From the NCBI GenBank assembly GCA_947000775.1, contig CAMQGK010000147.1, positions 3,242,501-3,306,500 of the forward strand: DNA of 64,000 nucleotides, read 5' to 3'. Shown in pieces: positions 1-13,440 of this stretch (position 1 is its first letter; each line of letters starts with the position of its first letter). A program made the position numbers and the translations under genes. Under the pieces are notes generated by a model that had not been told where the DNA came from, ran no database searches, and saw only the letters and a program-made list of their open reading frames with translations. This DNA is from Pterois miles. Its lineage: Eukaryota > Chordata > Actinopteri > Perciformes > Scorpaenidae.

Positions 1-3000
1 TGATCAGAAAACATGTGATTCAACAAGCCAATCAGATGTGGCTCCCCTTCCTATGTCACTTCATCAGAATAGGCTCGTTGGAGATGAGCCAGGTCTGCGC
101 AGAATCGATCACCGCAGATCGCCGCGCAATGCACGGTCTCGTGGTCTCCTGGATGAACGCCCTGTGTTTGTTGGATCCGCCTCCCCTCCCACCCGCTCGG
201 TGTGGCTCTTTTCGCTCTTTAGAGGAAGAAGAAGACATGCTTCAAAAATTACATTTTTTTCACTTTGTTTTGATCCTCCAGTTCAAGTCCGTCTGAACTG
301 AGCTACCGCCGAGCCCACTACACTAAAACACATCACCACACTCCTGGAGCGTTTTCTCTGAGGGTTTATTGTTGCCACGGTCGGGTTTACATTATGTTTA
401 AGGTGCATTTAAAACAGGCACTAAAGGAAGTGCTGGTATCACACGCCGAGGGGCGGAGCCAAACCTTGGTGTTTGACGTTTTGGGAATGACAACAGGCTG
501 TAAAAATGTGTTTTTTAAACATTAAAGCATCTAAACATGCAAGTATGAACCTGTAAATGAGCATATATCCCCTTTAAAGGCACAATTATCATAAAAATGT
601 AGATAAAACTGCTCCATTCAAAACAAATCTGAATCAGCTAGATGAACTTAAATTTCTTCAGTATGTGAACTGACAGCAGATGATCCCTTTATTAAAGCTG
701 TATGAAGCCGGTTGAGGTTTATTTACATAAATATTGTCTTCTTTTATCTTTAGGCCAAACTCTTTAGTCACATAAGTGAAATAACTAAAGCATTAGCATG
801 ACTGCTGGACAGACGGATCTATCAGAGACACACAGATGCTGCTGTATACTCGTATACTGTGCTGGCAAAGATACCGATAAGACAAACCCCCATGAAAGGA
901 CTCAGTGAGCAGAGACGGGCCACTCCATCACCTCCATCCACCTACGCTGGTGTTGTGAAGCTGCGTGCAACAGGACATCATATTTGTGGGACACTACTTT
1001 GTTTGCTTTTTCATTACATGTTGTAATCTACTTTGAAATTAAATTTATTTTTACATAGACGTGGCTCTCTTGTTGCTTCACAGTGGTTTCACAAACTTAA
1101 CAATAGTTTAAACTGTGATTTCATTACAACAAATTTTTGCTGAGTTGCATATTTTGAAATATTTTGTTCAGAATATCAAATGTGAACTGAGCATTTTATT
1201 TTTTTATTCTTTTTAACCGTGTCGTACAGTTAAAACAAGTGCTGGTAACGTTTTTCAAAAACATTTTTACCTCCACCGAGCAGGTTCTGTTTTCACCGGC
1301 GTTGGTTTGTTTGTTTTTCTGACTGTTAGCAGGATTTCTCCAAAAGTTTGCGATGGTTTGACTGAAATGTTTTGGAGGGGTGGAGTGTGACATCGTGGTG
1401 TCGATTCAGATCATGATTCAGATTCAGGAGTTCCAGTCAGCCATGACATTACTGGTTATAACACATGCACAGAGTGATGGCATGTGACCCAGCCTCCCTC
1501 CTTCTGAGAGGACTTTTCACATCAAACTTGGTGAAAATAGAGTTGAGCACACTTGGTGATTGTTGGAAAGAGTAACGACGACAGTTTTCAGAGATGCCTT
1601 AAAGAAAAGGAGAAACACAACTACTGTTAAACATCATGGCAGACTCAGATATCAGCAGGTTCTTGGATATGAGCAAATATCACACCGACCTTTTCTAGAG
1701 GGTGGTTGACGGGATGAAAAACGGAGGCTGCGTTCAGATCAAGTTACTTCAGACTTCATCCATCCCGTTAGGGGTCGATCCCAGCTGGGCGAAGGCGGGG
1801 TTCACCCTGGACAGGTCGCCAGTCCGTCACAGGGCACGTAGAGACAGGTTAACCTGCATGTCTTTGGACTGTGGGAGGAAGTCAACTGTCATTGTATTTC
1901 ACATCGTTGAAAAGCCTGTTTATTTCCCTTCACAGTGATGTGATTTGTGAGGATCATGTATTTGTGGGATGAGCAGCAGAGCGGATTATGTGGGTAGCGC
2001 CCAGTGAAAATTTGCCAAAATTCAGTGAAAACACAGTGTATTCTGCTGTTGGTATTGTTGATCCTCACAAGTTGGACATCATTGTGAAGGTAAATAAACA
2101 GGCTTTCCAACCATGCAAAATACAATGACTATTAGTCATTGCTATTACTATTATTATTTGTTATTATTGGAACAACAGAGAAATAAACATACTACATATC
2201 AAACATAAGTTCCCAAACTTTTTCCGAGTATATGTTGCTGTATGTAAACAGGAAAATTAGGCTAATATTGCTTAATAGGATTATTGTCTTTCTCAGAATA
2301 AGGGCAAAAACAATACTTTGTGTGTGTAAAGGCAGTCATTGACACTACAATGATTGGCACCAAGGATTTCTAGTTTGAAAGCTGAGCTGCTACAACCTAA
2401 AAATTGAAAATTAATATGTTAAAGAAAGTTAGAAAGTTGTAATGAAGAAATAGTCCCTGTGAAAAGTGTGGTAGCTACTGTATTTGTGTGGACGCAGAGA
2501 CCTCACAACCAGACATGACAAAACCTGGATGAGTTAAACCAAAACTGCACAGCTAGATGCTGAAGTGGGTAAGTTTTTATGTCATATATTAATGTAATTT
2601 TTATGAACAGACCCTTTATTAACACTCCAGGCTTTATTTGTAGATCAGTAAAGTTGCAAAAAGTTGGCTGACGTTCCTGATATTTTAAAGGTTACAAATC
2701 AAATGCAGAGTTCATGTAAATGTAGGACAACGGGAGCCTGAAGAACAAACCACTATAACCATCTGAGCCGCTCAGAGGAGGAAACCTACACGGGGAATTC
2801 CAGTGAAGGTCTACCCTCTCCGTCTGAGCAATGCCAAGGAATCCGAGCAGAGGAAGTAATCAATCTCTTCCTCTCTGAGATGGGTGGTATCGCAGCAGTA
2901 TCTGGCCACGGAGAGCCCCGGCAGGGTGGTGGGTGCACAGTGCCACTTAGGAAGGCATGAATCAGAGTCAACTCTGGGAAAAGGTAAAGGCAAAACAGGA

Positions 3001-3800
3001 AAGACACAAATTAGCGTTGTTGGATCTATTGTGGTGACTGATGATTACTCATGGGGACCATCAGGGGGTTGGAGCACATTACTGGAGCCACGCCAGCAAG
3101 ATCAGCCGCGGAGGGGAGGAAGCACAGCTCAGACTCTGGTGTTGAAAACAAACAAAATGAGCCATTTTTGAAGGCCCAAGCCTGAGACCCTGAAAATATC
3201 AAATTTTTCACCACATCTGATGAGGGTGCAAAGTTTGATCACTGTTTGAACATGTTAAAGCTCAAAAAGGTAGTTAATTGGAGAGGAAATAATAACAATA
3301 ATAATAATAATTCCCCCGTAGGGTCCTCGTGGCCCCACGTTGTCGGTGCTCAGGCTGTAATAAAAGCATTCTTATGTTTGACCAATCAGCCACAGACTGG
3401 TTTTCTCAAATGCAAAAAAACAAAGCTGGAGTATTTAATCTACTGTGTTCAGAGTTGTGGACATCCAGAACCGGCATCCAGGAAAATCCAGAAATGTGAG
3501 GGCTGATCTTGGGATGACTCTGCTCTGGTAGTAAATCTCTCGGGCTGGGATCCACATGTGGTGTTGATCAGTCACAGCTAATATCACCTAGCGCCGTGTG
3601 TCCAGACAAACACAGCTGCTGATGAGTTAATGTTAGAATCAGTGTACATGCAGGGAGAGAGAGAGAGAAATCTTTAATTGGATGGAAAAGCAACAAAAGA
3701 GAGAGAGTTAGGTGAGAAGATTGACACTATTTGTACAGTACGTCAGCGTATCTTCATACAACGGTTCATATGATTTTTTGCAACAAGTTAATCCTCATTT
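1..3800. other. Intergenic, no gene seen
   Basis: No open frame here has protein-like composition, splice sites in phase or a recognisable domain; the longest frames are under 100 codons. The stretch holds a minus-strand fragment of a tRNA-headed repeat near 1767-1885, a short AAT run at 3289-3311 and a short GA run near 3655-3668. The rest is AT-rich DNA in which I see nothing definite. Confidence 0.6.
1767..1885 (-). repeat. Fragment of tRNA-headed fish repeat
   Basis: On the minus strand this reads like the distal part of a very common fish dispersed repeat: a 'ccacagtccaaagacatg' block, then a 'gacaggtcgccagtc'-type block, then a 'cccagctggg' block. Parts of the same family appear at 11012-11215 and 19143-19320. 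The assignment rests on pattern memory; the exact superfamily is not settled by the sequence. Confidence 0.5.
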
Positions 3801-3815
3801 TTTGTGCGTTCTTCG

Positions 3816-5310
3816 TCGGGCTGTCAATCGATTCAAACATTTAATCATCTGTTCAAAATGAACCTTAAAGGGAGATCTGCTGAAGTGGAGATTTCTGGCT
3901 CAGAGTCTGAAATAAAACAGCCTTTAACCTGAACTGTAAAATTCACTACATCTGAAGACACTACAGGTAAATAGGATTCAATAAATGACTGAAACCTCCC
4001 GGTTTATTACTGACATTAAGAGAATTATTTTGGTATTACAAGTTTCCTGAAATGTTAAGATTAAATATAAACGATATATATATAAACGAGGCATTATATG
4101 ATGCTAACTTTTGCTGAATTGAGGAGAAATCTACAGACACAAATACACAAAGTAGTAAAATAAACACCTAAATGTGTATTTTGGATGTTTTCTTTCTACT
4201 GGTCTTAAAGGAGACATGTTATGAAGTAAAATAACCCCAAATCTCAAAATTGACCAGTGTCTGAAAAACTCTGTTTGTCTCACCTTAAGTATAACTGAGG
4301 CACTTTAACTTTACCTCAGCAGACAACTGCTGTACGTTTTACTCCACTGTACTCTATACATGTACCAGCTAGTTACTGTATGTTGTTGATAATGATTTTA
4401 CAAACAAAATTTCCCCCAGCTGCCAGTTTATTAGGCACAACTTGTTAATACTAGAGCTGTCAATTGATTCAAATATTTCATCACGATTAATTGATGTTCA
4501 AAATGAACCTTAAAGGGAGATTCATCATGTATTTAATCCTCTTATCATGGGAGTGGACAAATATGCTTCTTTATGGAAATGTATGTATATATTCATTATT
4601 GTAAATCAATAACAACACTAATCAATAACAGATATTGTCCAGAAACCCTCCCAGGTTCTGACTTTAGCATCAACAATCTGCTCCAATCAGAACATGACAA
4701 ACTGCAGCCCAACAGGCAACAACAGCTGTCAGTGTGTCAGAGTCACTTGACTAGGACTTGATCCAGACTGACTGGGACTATCATAAAGTGGGCATGTCTC
4801 CAATCATATTCCTTTAAATAATTCTCCCTTTAGATTATTGATTGCTAGCTGTTGAGTTGGTCCTGATGTTTAGGTCTATTATCCAACTCGGCCCAGAGTG
4901 AGTTTGATTTTTCATTATTGATGTTCAATGTGAAAATACATGTATCTGGACAATGAAATATATTTTTTCCTTCTTTCATAAAGTTATGATTTGCACGTTG
5001 TTTTATTTGAGATAATCTTGTTATAGGTTATTATTGTTTGCTTGTGCAGTTTTCCACAGTGCAGTTATGGACCTACAAATGAGATGTTTGTCATCTTACC
5101 GGGTCATGCGGTGATATATTACGGGTCCAGACACAACCTCTGAAAGACTGCTGATGGAGGGAGTGAATGAAGGTGGATGAATCCACGTTTCATATGATAC
5201 CAGTATCTTCACTGTAGCTTTAAAACTGAACCTGCTACAACCTAAAAATCACAAGTGGCGTTAATGAATTTGCCTTAATGTGTTTTTATGGTGCTAACTT
5301 TGACAGCCCT
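3816..5310 (+). repeat. Composite dispersed element (hAT/MITE-like)
   Basis: The block opens with 'gggctgtcaatcgattcaaa' at about 3818, repeats a close variant of that motif near 4446, and carries 'aaccttaaagggagat' at two places (about 3861 and 4506). Large parts recur elsewhere: roughly 3840-4270 reappears inverted at 52740-53115, 4250-4560 inverted at 7030-7400, and 4560-4800 inverted at 11880-12130. Such 'gggctgtcaatcgatt' ends are typical of non-autonomous hAT-type elements in fish. Boundaries are approximate. Confidence 0.55.
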
Positions 5311-6099
5311 AATTTTGTTTGAACATACAAGCATGTAAACATGTTCTAGTAGGAACCCAAAAGACAGGTATGAACCTGAAAATGAGCCTGACATGTCTCC
5401 TGTATTTTCCATTTCAACATGTCTTTATATAACGATTCCTAGTCCTCATTTTCTGGGTTTTCCTATGAAAGTCCAGCAACACCTGCCAGTTTCTGCTTGT
5501 TACACACATACAGTCTAAATTAAACTTCCTTCTTCACAGGAAACTACTTTTTATGTTAAAGAATAGATTGTGATTTGGGTAAAAAAATGACTCCTGGGTG
5601 AAAGTTTGGTGTTTGCTGCTCTTTATATTTCCTGGTTACATGGATGACATATAAACTTATTTTGTGGGATATATACAAATTACAGTGCATTCATTTTTTA
5701 AAGTATAGCTACTAACAGGGTGAGAACATCCTGCACATTTATGTTAAAGGAGTATGAGATGTAGCTGCATTGTTTCTACTGCTGCAACATGTGCAGCTGA
5801 TGTGTCCATACACTTCTACTGAAGCTGTGCTTTCATAGGAAAATGTAATTTGTGCGTACGACACATCTGTGTGTGTTTGTGCTGAGAATAGCACATCCAT
5901 GTAGAGCGAGGGCCTCTGTATTCCTGCCATAACCATTTCACTTATTACCACAGCGTGCGGTGCAGCAGCCAAGTCACGGCCAACCGTGAGATTTATTGCA
6001 GATTTTAAAGGTTTGACAACACAGTTATGACTAAACTGAATCCTTTAAATCACCCCCGAGGTGATGTTTGGAGGTTCACCCCTCTGGAAGAAAGTTATT

Positions 6100-6470
6100 G
6101 CACTCGCAGTCCTCTGGGGCAGCACAAATAACTGCACACTTGCATAAAGCATCCCAGCCCTCCAGTTTCCCTCCACCTGTCAGTGCCGAAGCCTAATTAG
6201 AAGCTGCTGTGTGAGCTTATCCTGCAGCTCCGAGGGCCCGGCGGAGCCCCGCTCAATGGCTCCCAGAGGCCCCCCAGGCAGGAAGATGTCATAGAGGAAC
6301 AGGAAGGAAAAGGCCTGAGCGCTCGACCCTGCCGAGGCCCTCCCTGTGGGGCCCTGGGCTCTGGGTCGGTGCCAGCTTTGACATCAGTCGGGGCCCAGAT
6401 GACCCGCCGTGCTCAGCTGACTCTTATTTTAATTCCTGGGTGGGAAAACACGGCTGAGCGAAACTCTGAG
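6100..6470. other. GC-rich non-coding block, possible regulatory DNA
   Basis: In an AT-rich, repeat-filled region this stretch is GC-balanced, shows no similarity to the other repeats in the window and has no convincing ORF. It includes an AT-rich homeodomain-type core (taattag near 6194) embedded in GC-rich sequence. That is the look of a conserved non-coding element, but conservation cannot be judged from one sequence. Confidence 0.25.
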
Positions 6471-6659
6471 TCACATTAAACAACATAAAACTATTAAAAA
6501 TCTCATGCAGATAAATCAGAAGCGCTGATGGTAGAAGTACATATTTTACTTACGTGAAAGAAGGAATACCGCTGTGTAAAAATACTCTGTTACAAGTAAA
6601 AGTCCTGCATTTACAAAAGTATTAGCATTGAAATATACTGTCATGTCCATTTTTAAAGG

Positions 6660-7450
6660 TGTCCCGTGACCTCTGACCTCCAGATATGTGAATGTAAATG
6701 GGTTCTGTGGGTCCCCACCAGTCTCCCCTTCAGACATGCCTACTTCAATACTCCCTCCATCAGCAGTCGCTCTCACTTTTTAATCTACATCACTAGCTCT
6801 GATTGTAGCAGAGTTACGGAGACGCATTCACACACATTAAAACAATCAAGCTTTCAGAGGTTGTATCTGGATTTTTACAGTTTAATTTTAGAGCTAGAGA
6901 GAAGATGCTGGTGTCATATGAAACTAGAGAACCTGATGAATCCATCGGTACCAACAAGGTCAGACTAGCTGGTAGTGAAGGAGGTTAAATAACGCTCCAA
7001 ACACAATGTTAAATATTATATATATATATATCCCTTCTGGCTTAATTTAGAACAGATGTATGTGTGATTAATCGTGATGAAATATTTGAATCAATTGACA
7101 GCCCTAATATTAGACTACCTGGTACATGTATAAAGTATAGTGGAGTAAAAAGTACAGCAGTTGTCTACTGAGGTAAAGTTAAAGTGCCTCAGTTATACTT
7201 TAGGTGAGACAGACAACAGAGTTTTTCATACACTGGTCAATTTTGAGATTTTGGGCTATTTTGCTTCATTGTGTTGTGTTGTTAGTTGATTTACAATTAT
7301 AAACATATACATACATCTGCATAAAGCAGCATATTTGTCCACCCTCATGTTGATAAGAGGATTAAATACTTGACAAATCTCCCTTTAAGGTTAATTTTGA
7401 ACAGACAACAAACATGCAATTAGTTTGTGATTAATCACAAGTAACTATGG
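6660..7450 (-). repeat. Inverted copies of the 3.8-5.3 kb element
   Basis: Near 7083-7110 the motif 'caattgacagccctaat' is the reverse complement of the end motif at 4446. The following ~350 bases run antiparallel to 4250-4560, including the 'gaggtaaagttaaagtgcctcag' segment and the 'ctccctttaaggtt' segment. A second piece at 6667-6740 ('aatgtaaatgggttctgtgg') matches 11824-11880. Edges are approximate. Confidence 0.5.
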
Positions 7451-7819
7451 ACAAATATGTGATTAATCCATTCGTAGCAATCTGTGGATGTAGGAAATTT
7501 TGAATAATATATATGCAGACTAAATTGCACTAAGTTGTTGCTGTAAGGACAGCCATGGAGCGAGAGAAGAAACTTGTTTACGTGGACTGAAAAACCTGAA
7601 TCGCTGCATTAATAGACACACATAACCTATCTACATAAACCCAACTACGCTGTTAAAGGCAGAGATAATACCCAGGGAAAAATGTAATACGCTGTTTGTA
7701 TATTATTGGAATCCTTTATATACACTTGAGATGTAAAGGAAAGTATGGAGCTGGTGTGGTTGCTTGTTAAAGTCAGTGATATCCCTGCACAGGACAGTAT
7801 AAAGTTCCATCTGAACGTA

Positions 7820-8215
7820 AATTAATATGTCAGAGTCGTCAGCGGCGCTCTCCACATCTGGTGAGCATTAGTGGAGGATACCATGGGGCAAATAGGAAGG
7901 GCTAAGACCGCAATACAGTTCCCCTCCACCACCACCGCCGCCACGCTCGGCCCTGAACAGACCCGTATGGTGCTGTAGCTCAACGGTTTGACAGGGCAGA
8001 CGCCTTCTGATTCAAGCCTATAGCTCCCCAGCCAGCCGGCCTGCCAGAGTAATCGCCATCGGACATCGGGCCCTTTCACGGGACAGCGGCCTTGGACAGA
8101 CTGCTTCCGATTTTTATGATTGTTTTCCATTGATGGGTGGAGTGGGATCAGCCCGGTCCTCCAAACAGGCACTGACACAGTAGTGTATGTGTGTTCGACT
8201 GATGGGACCATTTGA
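7820..8215. other. GC-balanced unique block, no gene supported
   Basis: A 129-codon minus-strand frame spans this region, but its composition is not protein-like and no splice context supports it. The DNA is non-repetitive within the window and richer in GC than its surroundings. It may be conserved regulatory DNA; the sequence alone cannot show that. Confidence 0.2.
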
Positions 8216-9279
8216 AGGCCGATATTAAAACCGTTCTTTTTAGGCTATGGTCCACGTCCTAATGAGGACACTTTCAACAGGTTTACAAGTAAAAAGACAT
8301 GATGTTAGAGGATATCTGTCATCAATGTGAGCACAGATCACTCACTAATATAACCAGCCCACTGTGTCCCACTATAACCAATCCACACTCTGTCGCACTC
8401 AGACTGTCGTCCCCAACTAAATCTCAGCTTATAGATCAAACAGTTAGTTATTGACAGACAACACTTAGTCTAACCGGATTCGATCAGCTATGTAGAGATG
8501 TGTGGATCAGTAATATCTGACCACTGTGTTGGACGGGGAAGACTGGAGGAGATCAACCTTCATTTATTAAGGTATTACCAACAATCAGGTTCAGGAAAGA
8601 TGAGCATATATAAAACAAAGGTTTGCATAAAAAGAGATGAATGCATACAAACTTGTCAAAATTATAGTTCAAACAGACATCAGACCGGCAGATACAGATA
8701 CTTCGCAGAAAGTCACGGCTGTGACCCCTTTTGGGGGATAGAAAACTGAAGATCCCAAAGACTTCAATGCAGTTTCAATGTGAAAGCCTTGATTAACCTA
8801 CAACCAAACAGCTTTCCAGCATTTTCTGTCCTGTGACAGCGAGTTTCTTTCCCCAAAAGGGATCCATGCTGGTCAGGTCGATAGCTTGAAGCCATGATGC
8901 CATGCTGGTCTGGACCGATCCACCTCCCCTCCCACAGTCTCTCTCATTTTTACTCTACGTCTTTAACTCTGACTGTAGCATATTCACACGGATGCATTTA
9001 CATTGCAGTCAGCACAGACTACACACCGTGAAATGACACACCTAAAGCAAGAAAGCCGTTGTTATTGCACATGAAATAACTGACAAGTTGCCGCATCATT
9101 CATACACCATTTGTTGAGCCATGGCTGATATATCGGAGGTGGGCGATCCAGCCTGCTGATGTCCAGTAGGACCAGTATAGTATCACCGACATATCGGTCT
9201 AGCAGAGCAGATGAGTGTGTGGGCGACTGTTCTGTATGCGTTGACACACTGTTATTTCCCTCCCAACATGCAGTGGGAG

Positions 9280-10180
9280 GAAGCGGAGGAATGACCTAGA
9301 CGATATCAGTCCACCGGGGCAGGGCTCTGATTGCTCTCTGCTTGGCTCCTGCTCCTGCTCTCTACCTCACACTCAGGGCGGCGGTCCTTCTGCAGAGGTG
9401 GAAGGTGACTAATCCGAGGCCTGATTTCTCCCCCTGTCAAAATATTACCACAATATGTCTGTACAGACTGCTCTGGAGGAGGAAAGAGGCAGACTTCCTC
9501 ACCATAGCCCCAAAGAGACATTGTGTTTCTTAATTTAACCTTTTCCCAGTGAAATACTTTACTGCAATCTGCTAACTTGAACCCCAACAATAAGGAGATC
9601 CCATCCTGGTTTTTCCAACAGATAATTAAACTGCACTGTGCACTTCCCTTCAACTCCCAGAGTTTGCTGAGGAATAATCACAGGTAGTGTTTGGCAGAGA
9701 TTCATGGGAGATAACTGTCCCCTCCATGCAGAACAACACACAAACAAAGCAACATATATTAAGCTGTGACACTGCATGGGAAAAACTCTCCGAGGTATAA
9801 GGAAGCCTGTGGATCTGCATTTTAACAAGCCATGAAGAATGATCTTGAGGACAATAAATGCAATTGTTCACTGCTCGGAGCCTCCTGTAAGTGGGAGATG
9901 GATTGGAGGAAGAATATACGTCTGAAAACTTTGAACCAGTTTCAACACCCGCAGCAATTGTTTAGAGGATATCCTCAATCAAGGCCCCAAAGAGCACAAT
10001 GAATAGTCTGGCTGACAGAAACCTGCTGCCCCCAACAACCTCCTCGACCTGCCGGCTGCATAGTGGAGAAGAATGAGCGTGCCGGCAGCTGCTCCAAGCA
10101 CAACACTGAACGTTTCCCATTGAACGATGCCAAAAGGAGTCTCCTGCCATTTTAAAAACGTCACTCATCTGATAACGAAT
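9280..10180. other. Long low-repeat block, possible enhancer cluster
   Basis: About 900 bases with balanced composition, no simple repeats and no resemblance to the other dispersed repeats. Short open frames on both strands overlap and lack coding character. Such blocks upstream of vertebrate genes are often conserved regulatory DNA. This is inference only. Confidence 0.25.
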
Positions 10181-11007
10181 TAGTGGTTGCTGGTATTAAA
10201 GTAGGTTTAAAACTTGCCATGGTTCTGGTTATTACTGCATTCACACATGGTGGTATAGTTGGATTAGCCTGTTAACCTACAGGTAGCTGAAGGGCAAAAA
10301 TTTTGTAATGGGCCCTTATTTACACCATTTTGACACTGTGCTTTTGTCCCCTCCGGGTTCCCATCCAGTACAGTACAGACTGTATTATAGTATGTGTCCA
10401 TCCACGGTGCCCACAGCCGCCGTCCTTTCCACGCCTCCCCTCTATTGTCTATGTAAGCAGTGTTTTCTGGTAGGGTGGTGGTGCCATTCAAGAGGCTGCT
10501 CCTCATTTGCATAAAGTTGAAGTTAAGCCTACTTTATGTATATCGGCAGGCGTCCAGTCGGGGCGACTCGCCACCTCTGGAAACTCTTTTAAACTAACCG
10601 TTGTTGATCCAAAATAAAGACAGATTCAGCAACTGCATGGATTATTTCTCACATTCATTGTTTGCTTGAAAATGTAATGTTGTGTAGCCTGTACGTAAAC
10701 ACTGTCTAGTAGCGCATCCACCATAGGGCCCGTTACTTTTATGAGGACAGTGTGACCCCCCCAACCCTAACCCTAACCCTAATCCGGTGGACGAATAGGA
10801 ATAGCAGTGAATTTTAATGAAAAATTGAAAATGAAATGACTTCTCTTCAATTTTCATGCATAACTGGCACCATGACCAAGGGGGCTGTGCGGGCAGGCTC
10901 TACAAGGCTCGACAAGGCTCGACAAGGCCGAGGCCTCTATACATGGCGCCTCGACCACAGGGACTCTGTGGACTAAGCCGACAGAAAAGTGAAGTCGTCG
11001 ATGCAGG

Positions 11008-11215
11008 CTGCACAGTGGTGCAGTGGTTCGCACTGTCGCCTCGCAGCAAGAGAGTCACAGGTCTGAATCTGGCTGGGGGCCCTTCTGTGTTTGTGTAGGT
11101 TTTCTGCAGGTTCTCCAGCTTCCTCCCAGTCCCAATATCAGCTGGGATCAGCTCCAGACCCACAACCCTCCAGCTCTAACACCCTGAGTGGGATTAGCAG
11201 TTACAGATGATGGAT
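11008..11215 (+). repeat. tRNA-headed SINE-like repeat
   Basis: The head 'gtggtgcagtggttcgcac' resembles an A-box region and 'gtcacaggtctgaatctgg' a degraded B-box. They are followed by 'gttctccagcttcctccc' and 'tcagctgggatcagctccag', the usual body and tail of this fish repeat family. A related copy sits at 19143-19320. Confidence 0.55.
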
Positions 11216-11819
11216 GGACATATTCAGGAAAATGCACCATGTGAGCATAATGCAAAATAAAAATCACTCCAGTTTTGTAACTAGATTTTGACACAGGGTC
11301 CCAGCATTATGCAGGAGCCTGTCTTCAGTTTTACAAATTCCTGAACAACTTTTGCATTTAATCAAACATACTGTGGTCTTCATCTTTCACATTGCCCATT
11401 GGATAATTCAGCTTTGAATTCTCAGATTTATACTGAGAGTTGCGATGGTTCCTCATTAAAATAAAAAGGGGAAGTGTGTTTGTGAAAGATGAGCAGACTG
11501 AAGAGCAGGGTGCCTGGTTTCTGAATCTTGTGGCGCCTCCTCTTGGACAAAGTACGGACATTTCTTTTAAAAATAATGATTTTGAAATATCAAATTCACA
11601 CTGTGTATATCAATGTTATCTTTCCTTTTTGATTTGTATAACTATTATAACCTTTCAAAAACTGCAATGAGGACGATGTGTGAAGATTTAAGGTTCTTTA
11701 TTTGTCTTCAATTCCAACAAAGCGGTCATTGGCTATGAAAATCTCTGGTCACAGGTTAGCAATATTCATGAAATATGAATATATAAAAGGGGAAATAAAA
11801 TAGTAATGTAAATGTAAAT

Positions 11820-12130
11820 GTCCATTTTGAATGTAAATGGGTTCTCTGGGTCCCCACCAGTCTCCCACAGACATGCCCACTTTATGATAGTCCCAGTCAG
11901 TCTGGATCAAGTCCTAGTCAAGTCAGCACTCTGACACACTGACAGCTGTTGTAGCCTGTTGGGCTGCAGTTTGCCATGTTCTGATTGGAGCAGATTGTTG
12001 ATGCTAAAGTCAGAACCTGGGAGGGTTTCTGGACAATATCTGTTATTGATTTGTGTTGTTAATTGATTTACTATAATAAATATATGCATATATTTGCGTA
12101 AAGCAGCATATTTGTCCACATCCATGTTGA
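11820..12130 (-). repeat. Inverted copy of 4560-4800 repeat
   Basis: This is the reverse complement of 4560-4800 with few differences. Both copies contain the same conceptual peptide (…NRYCPETLPGSDFSINN…) in open frames of 62 and 72 codons. I treat this as shared ancestry of a repeat rather than a coding gene, because the frames have no start context, no splice sites and no known domain. Confidence 0.6.
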
Positions 12131-12224
12131 TGAACAGCTTATAGGTGTAGGTGAATGTGTAGATGAAGATATACAGTGCTGATAAAAGTGATAATAATAA
12201 CTTTGGTATACAAGTAATATAGTA

Positions 12225-12525
12225 GAAGAAGAAGAAGAAGATCTCTTTATTAGTCCCACAATGGGGAAATTCAATTTACACTCTGTTAAACTCATATATG
12301 GCACATGCAGACCTGAAACACACATACCTGCATTAATGGAGAGATGTCAAACTGATGGGGCTGCTCCTGACAAGCGCCCGGGCAGTTGGGGGTTTGGTGC
12401 CTTGCTCAGGGGCACCCCGGCAGTGCCCAAGAGGTAAACTGGCCCCTCTCCAGCTACCAGTTCACATTCATTTTTGTTATGTGGGATTGAACGGGACCCT
12501 CCGGTCCAAGCCAACTCCCAATGAA
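12225..12525 (-). repeat. tRNA-derived SINE, degraded
   Basis: The tail 'ctttattagtcccacaatgg' and the body 'gcagttgggggtttggtgcc' match the SINE at 61050-61351. The tRNA-like head near 12480-12520 is decayed: the B-box equivalent 'gattgaacgggacc' is altered and the A-box is not visible. A GAA run precedes the tail at 12225-12241. Confidence 0.65.
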
Positions 12526-12715
12526 ATACTCCCCAAAGTAATGTAATAAATAAGATCTATACATAAACTCATAATTACATATACCTATTTTTTTTGTTTA
12601 AATAGAAGAATGAATAAATACTATATAAATAATATAGCCAAAAATATTTTTATATATATAGTAGACAATAATAATGAATGCTAGGTATGTGTGTATATTA
12701 CATAAAATAGTGTAA

Positions 12716-12719
<4 letters not shown>

Positions 12720-12751
<32 letters not shown>
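12720..12751 (+). repeat. (TAA)n microsatellite
   Basis: About ten consecutive TAA units inside an AT-rich stretch (12540-12980) that otherwise holds nothing I can identify. Confidence 0.95.
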
Positions 12752-12754
<3 letters not shown>

Positions 12755-13137
12755 GGCATAGAGCTGATCTAATAGATACAGCTAATTAAGATAAAAACAA
12801 AAGAGAGCAGTATTACAGTCAGCTGTTAGCTGATTATAAAATTTGATTGATTTTATTTTATTTTAAAAATGGATTTCTTTCTTTCCCCCTTTAAAACACA
12901 CTAAAGTATACGTGCCTTAAGACTTTCTGAATTACTTGAGTGATATATTGATTAACCCTCTTAACGTGAATTTAAGGTATTTATAGATATTTATTTTTAT
13001 TTCATTTATTTATTTCAAATGAGCTGTTTAGTTTTGTTTACTGTACAGTTTAATACTGATGTACCTACCCGTATTTGTCTTGTTGTATTTAAACACATTT
13101 AATAAAGATTTAGGAAAAATAAATAAAGAAATAAAAA

Positions 13138-13350
13138 TTGAGTCGGCGACTGCGCGGTGGTTTGTCCCTCCGCGGCCTCCGTCGCAGGACTCGGGGACGT
13201 AGGTGGCGGTGGTCGGCCATATTGTCTCTGATACAGCAGAAATCACACACTGGCACAGAGACACACCGGCGACGGAGGGAGGCGAGGACCGCTGGTCGGA
13301 CGAAACTCTGCTTACTGGGACGCATTTCGGTCGTCGAATTGACCAAGGGG
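13138..13350 (+). promoter_or_regulatory. csnk2a1: CpG-rich promoter and untranslated first exon of csnk2a1
   Basis: After 13 kb of AT-rich DNA the sequence becomes abruptly GC- and CpG-rich. It includes 'ggtcggccatattgtc', which has a YY1-like GCCAT core, and ends in a good donor (GGGG|gtaaat, exon end 13350). The coding part of csnk2a1 starts downstream at 18073 in an exon with an upstream acceptor (ag at 17871-17872), so a separate 5'UTR exon is required. This is the best candidate. Exon boundaries and transcription start are inferred. Confidence 0.5.
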
Positions 13351-13440
13351 GTAAATATCCGGTCGGTGTTTCTCTGCTGCTGATAACACAGACTCCTGTT
13401 GTCTGTGGAGGCTAGCGAGCGCTCACGTTAGCCATGCTAA

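Noticed and set aside
10763..10783. Telomere-like (CCCTAA)3 tract
   Set aside because: Only about three units; too short to call an interstitial telomere or a telomerase RNA template.
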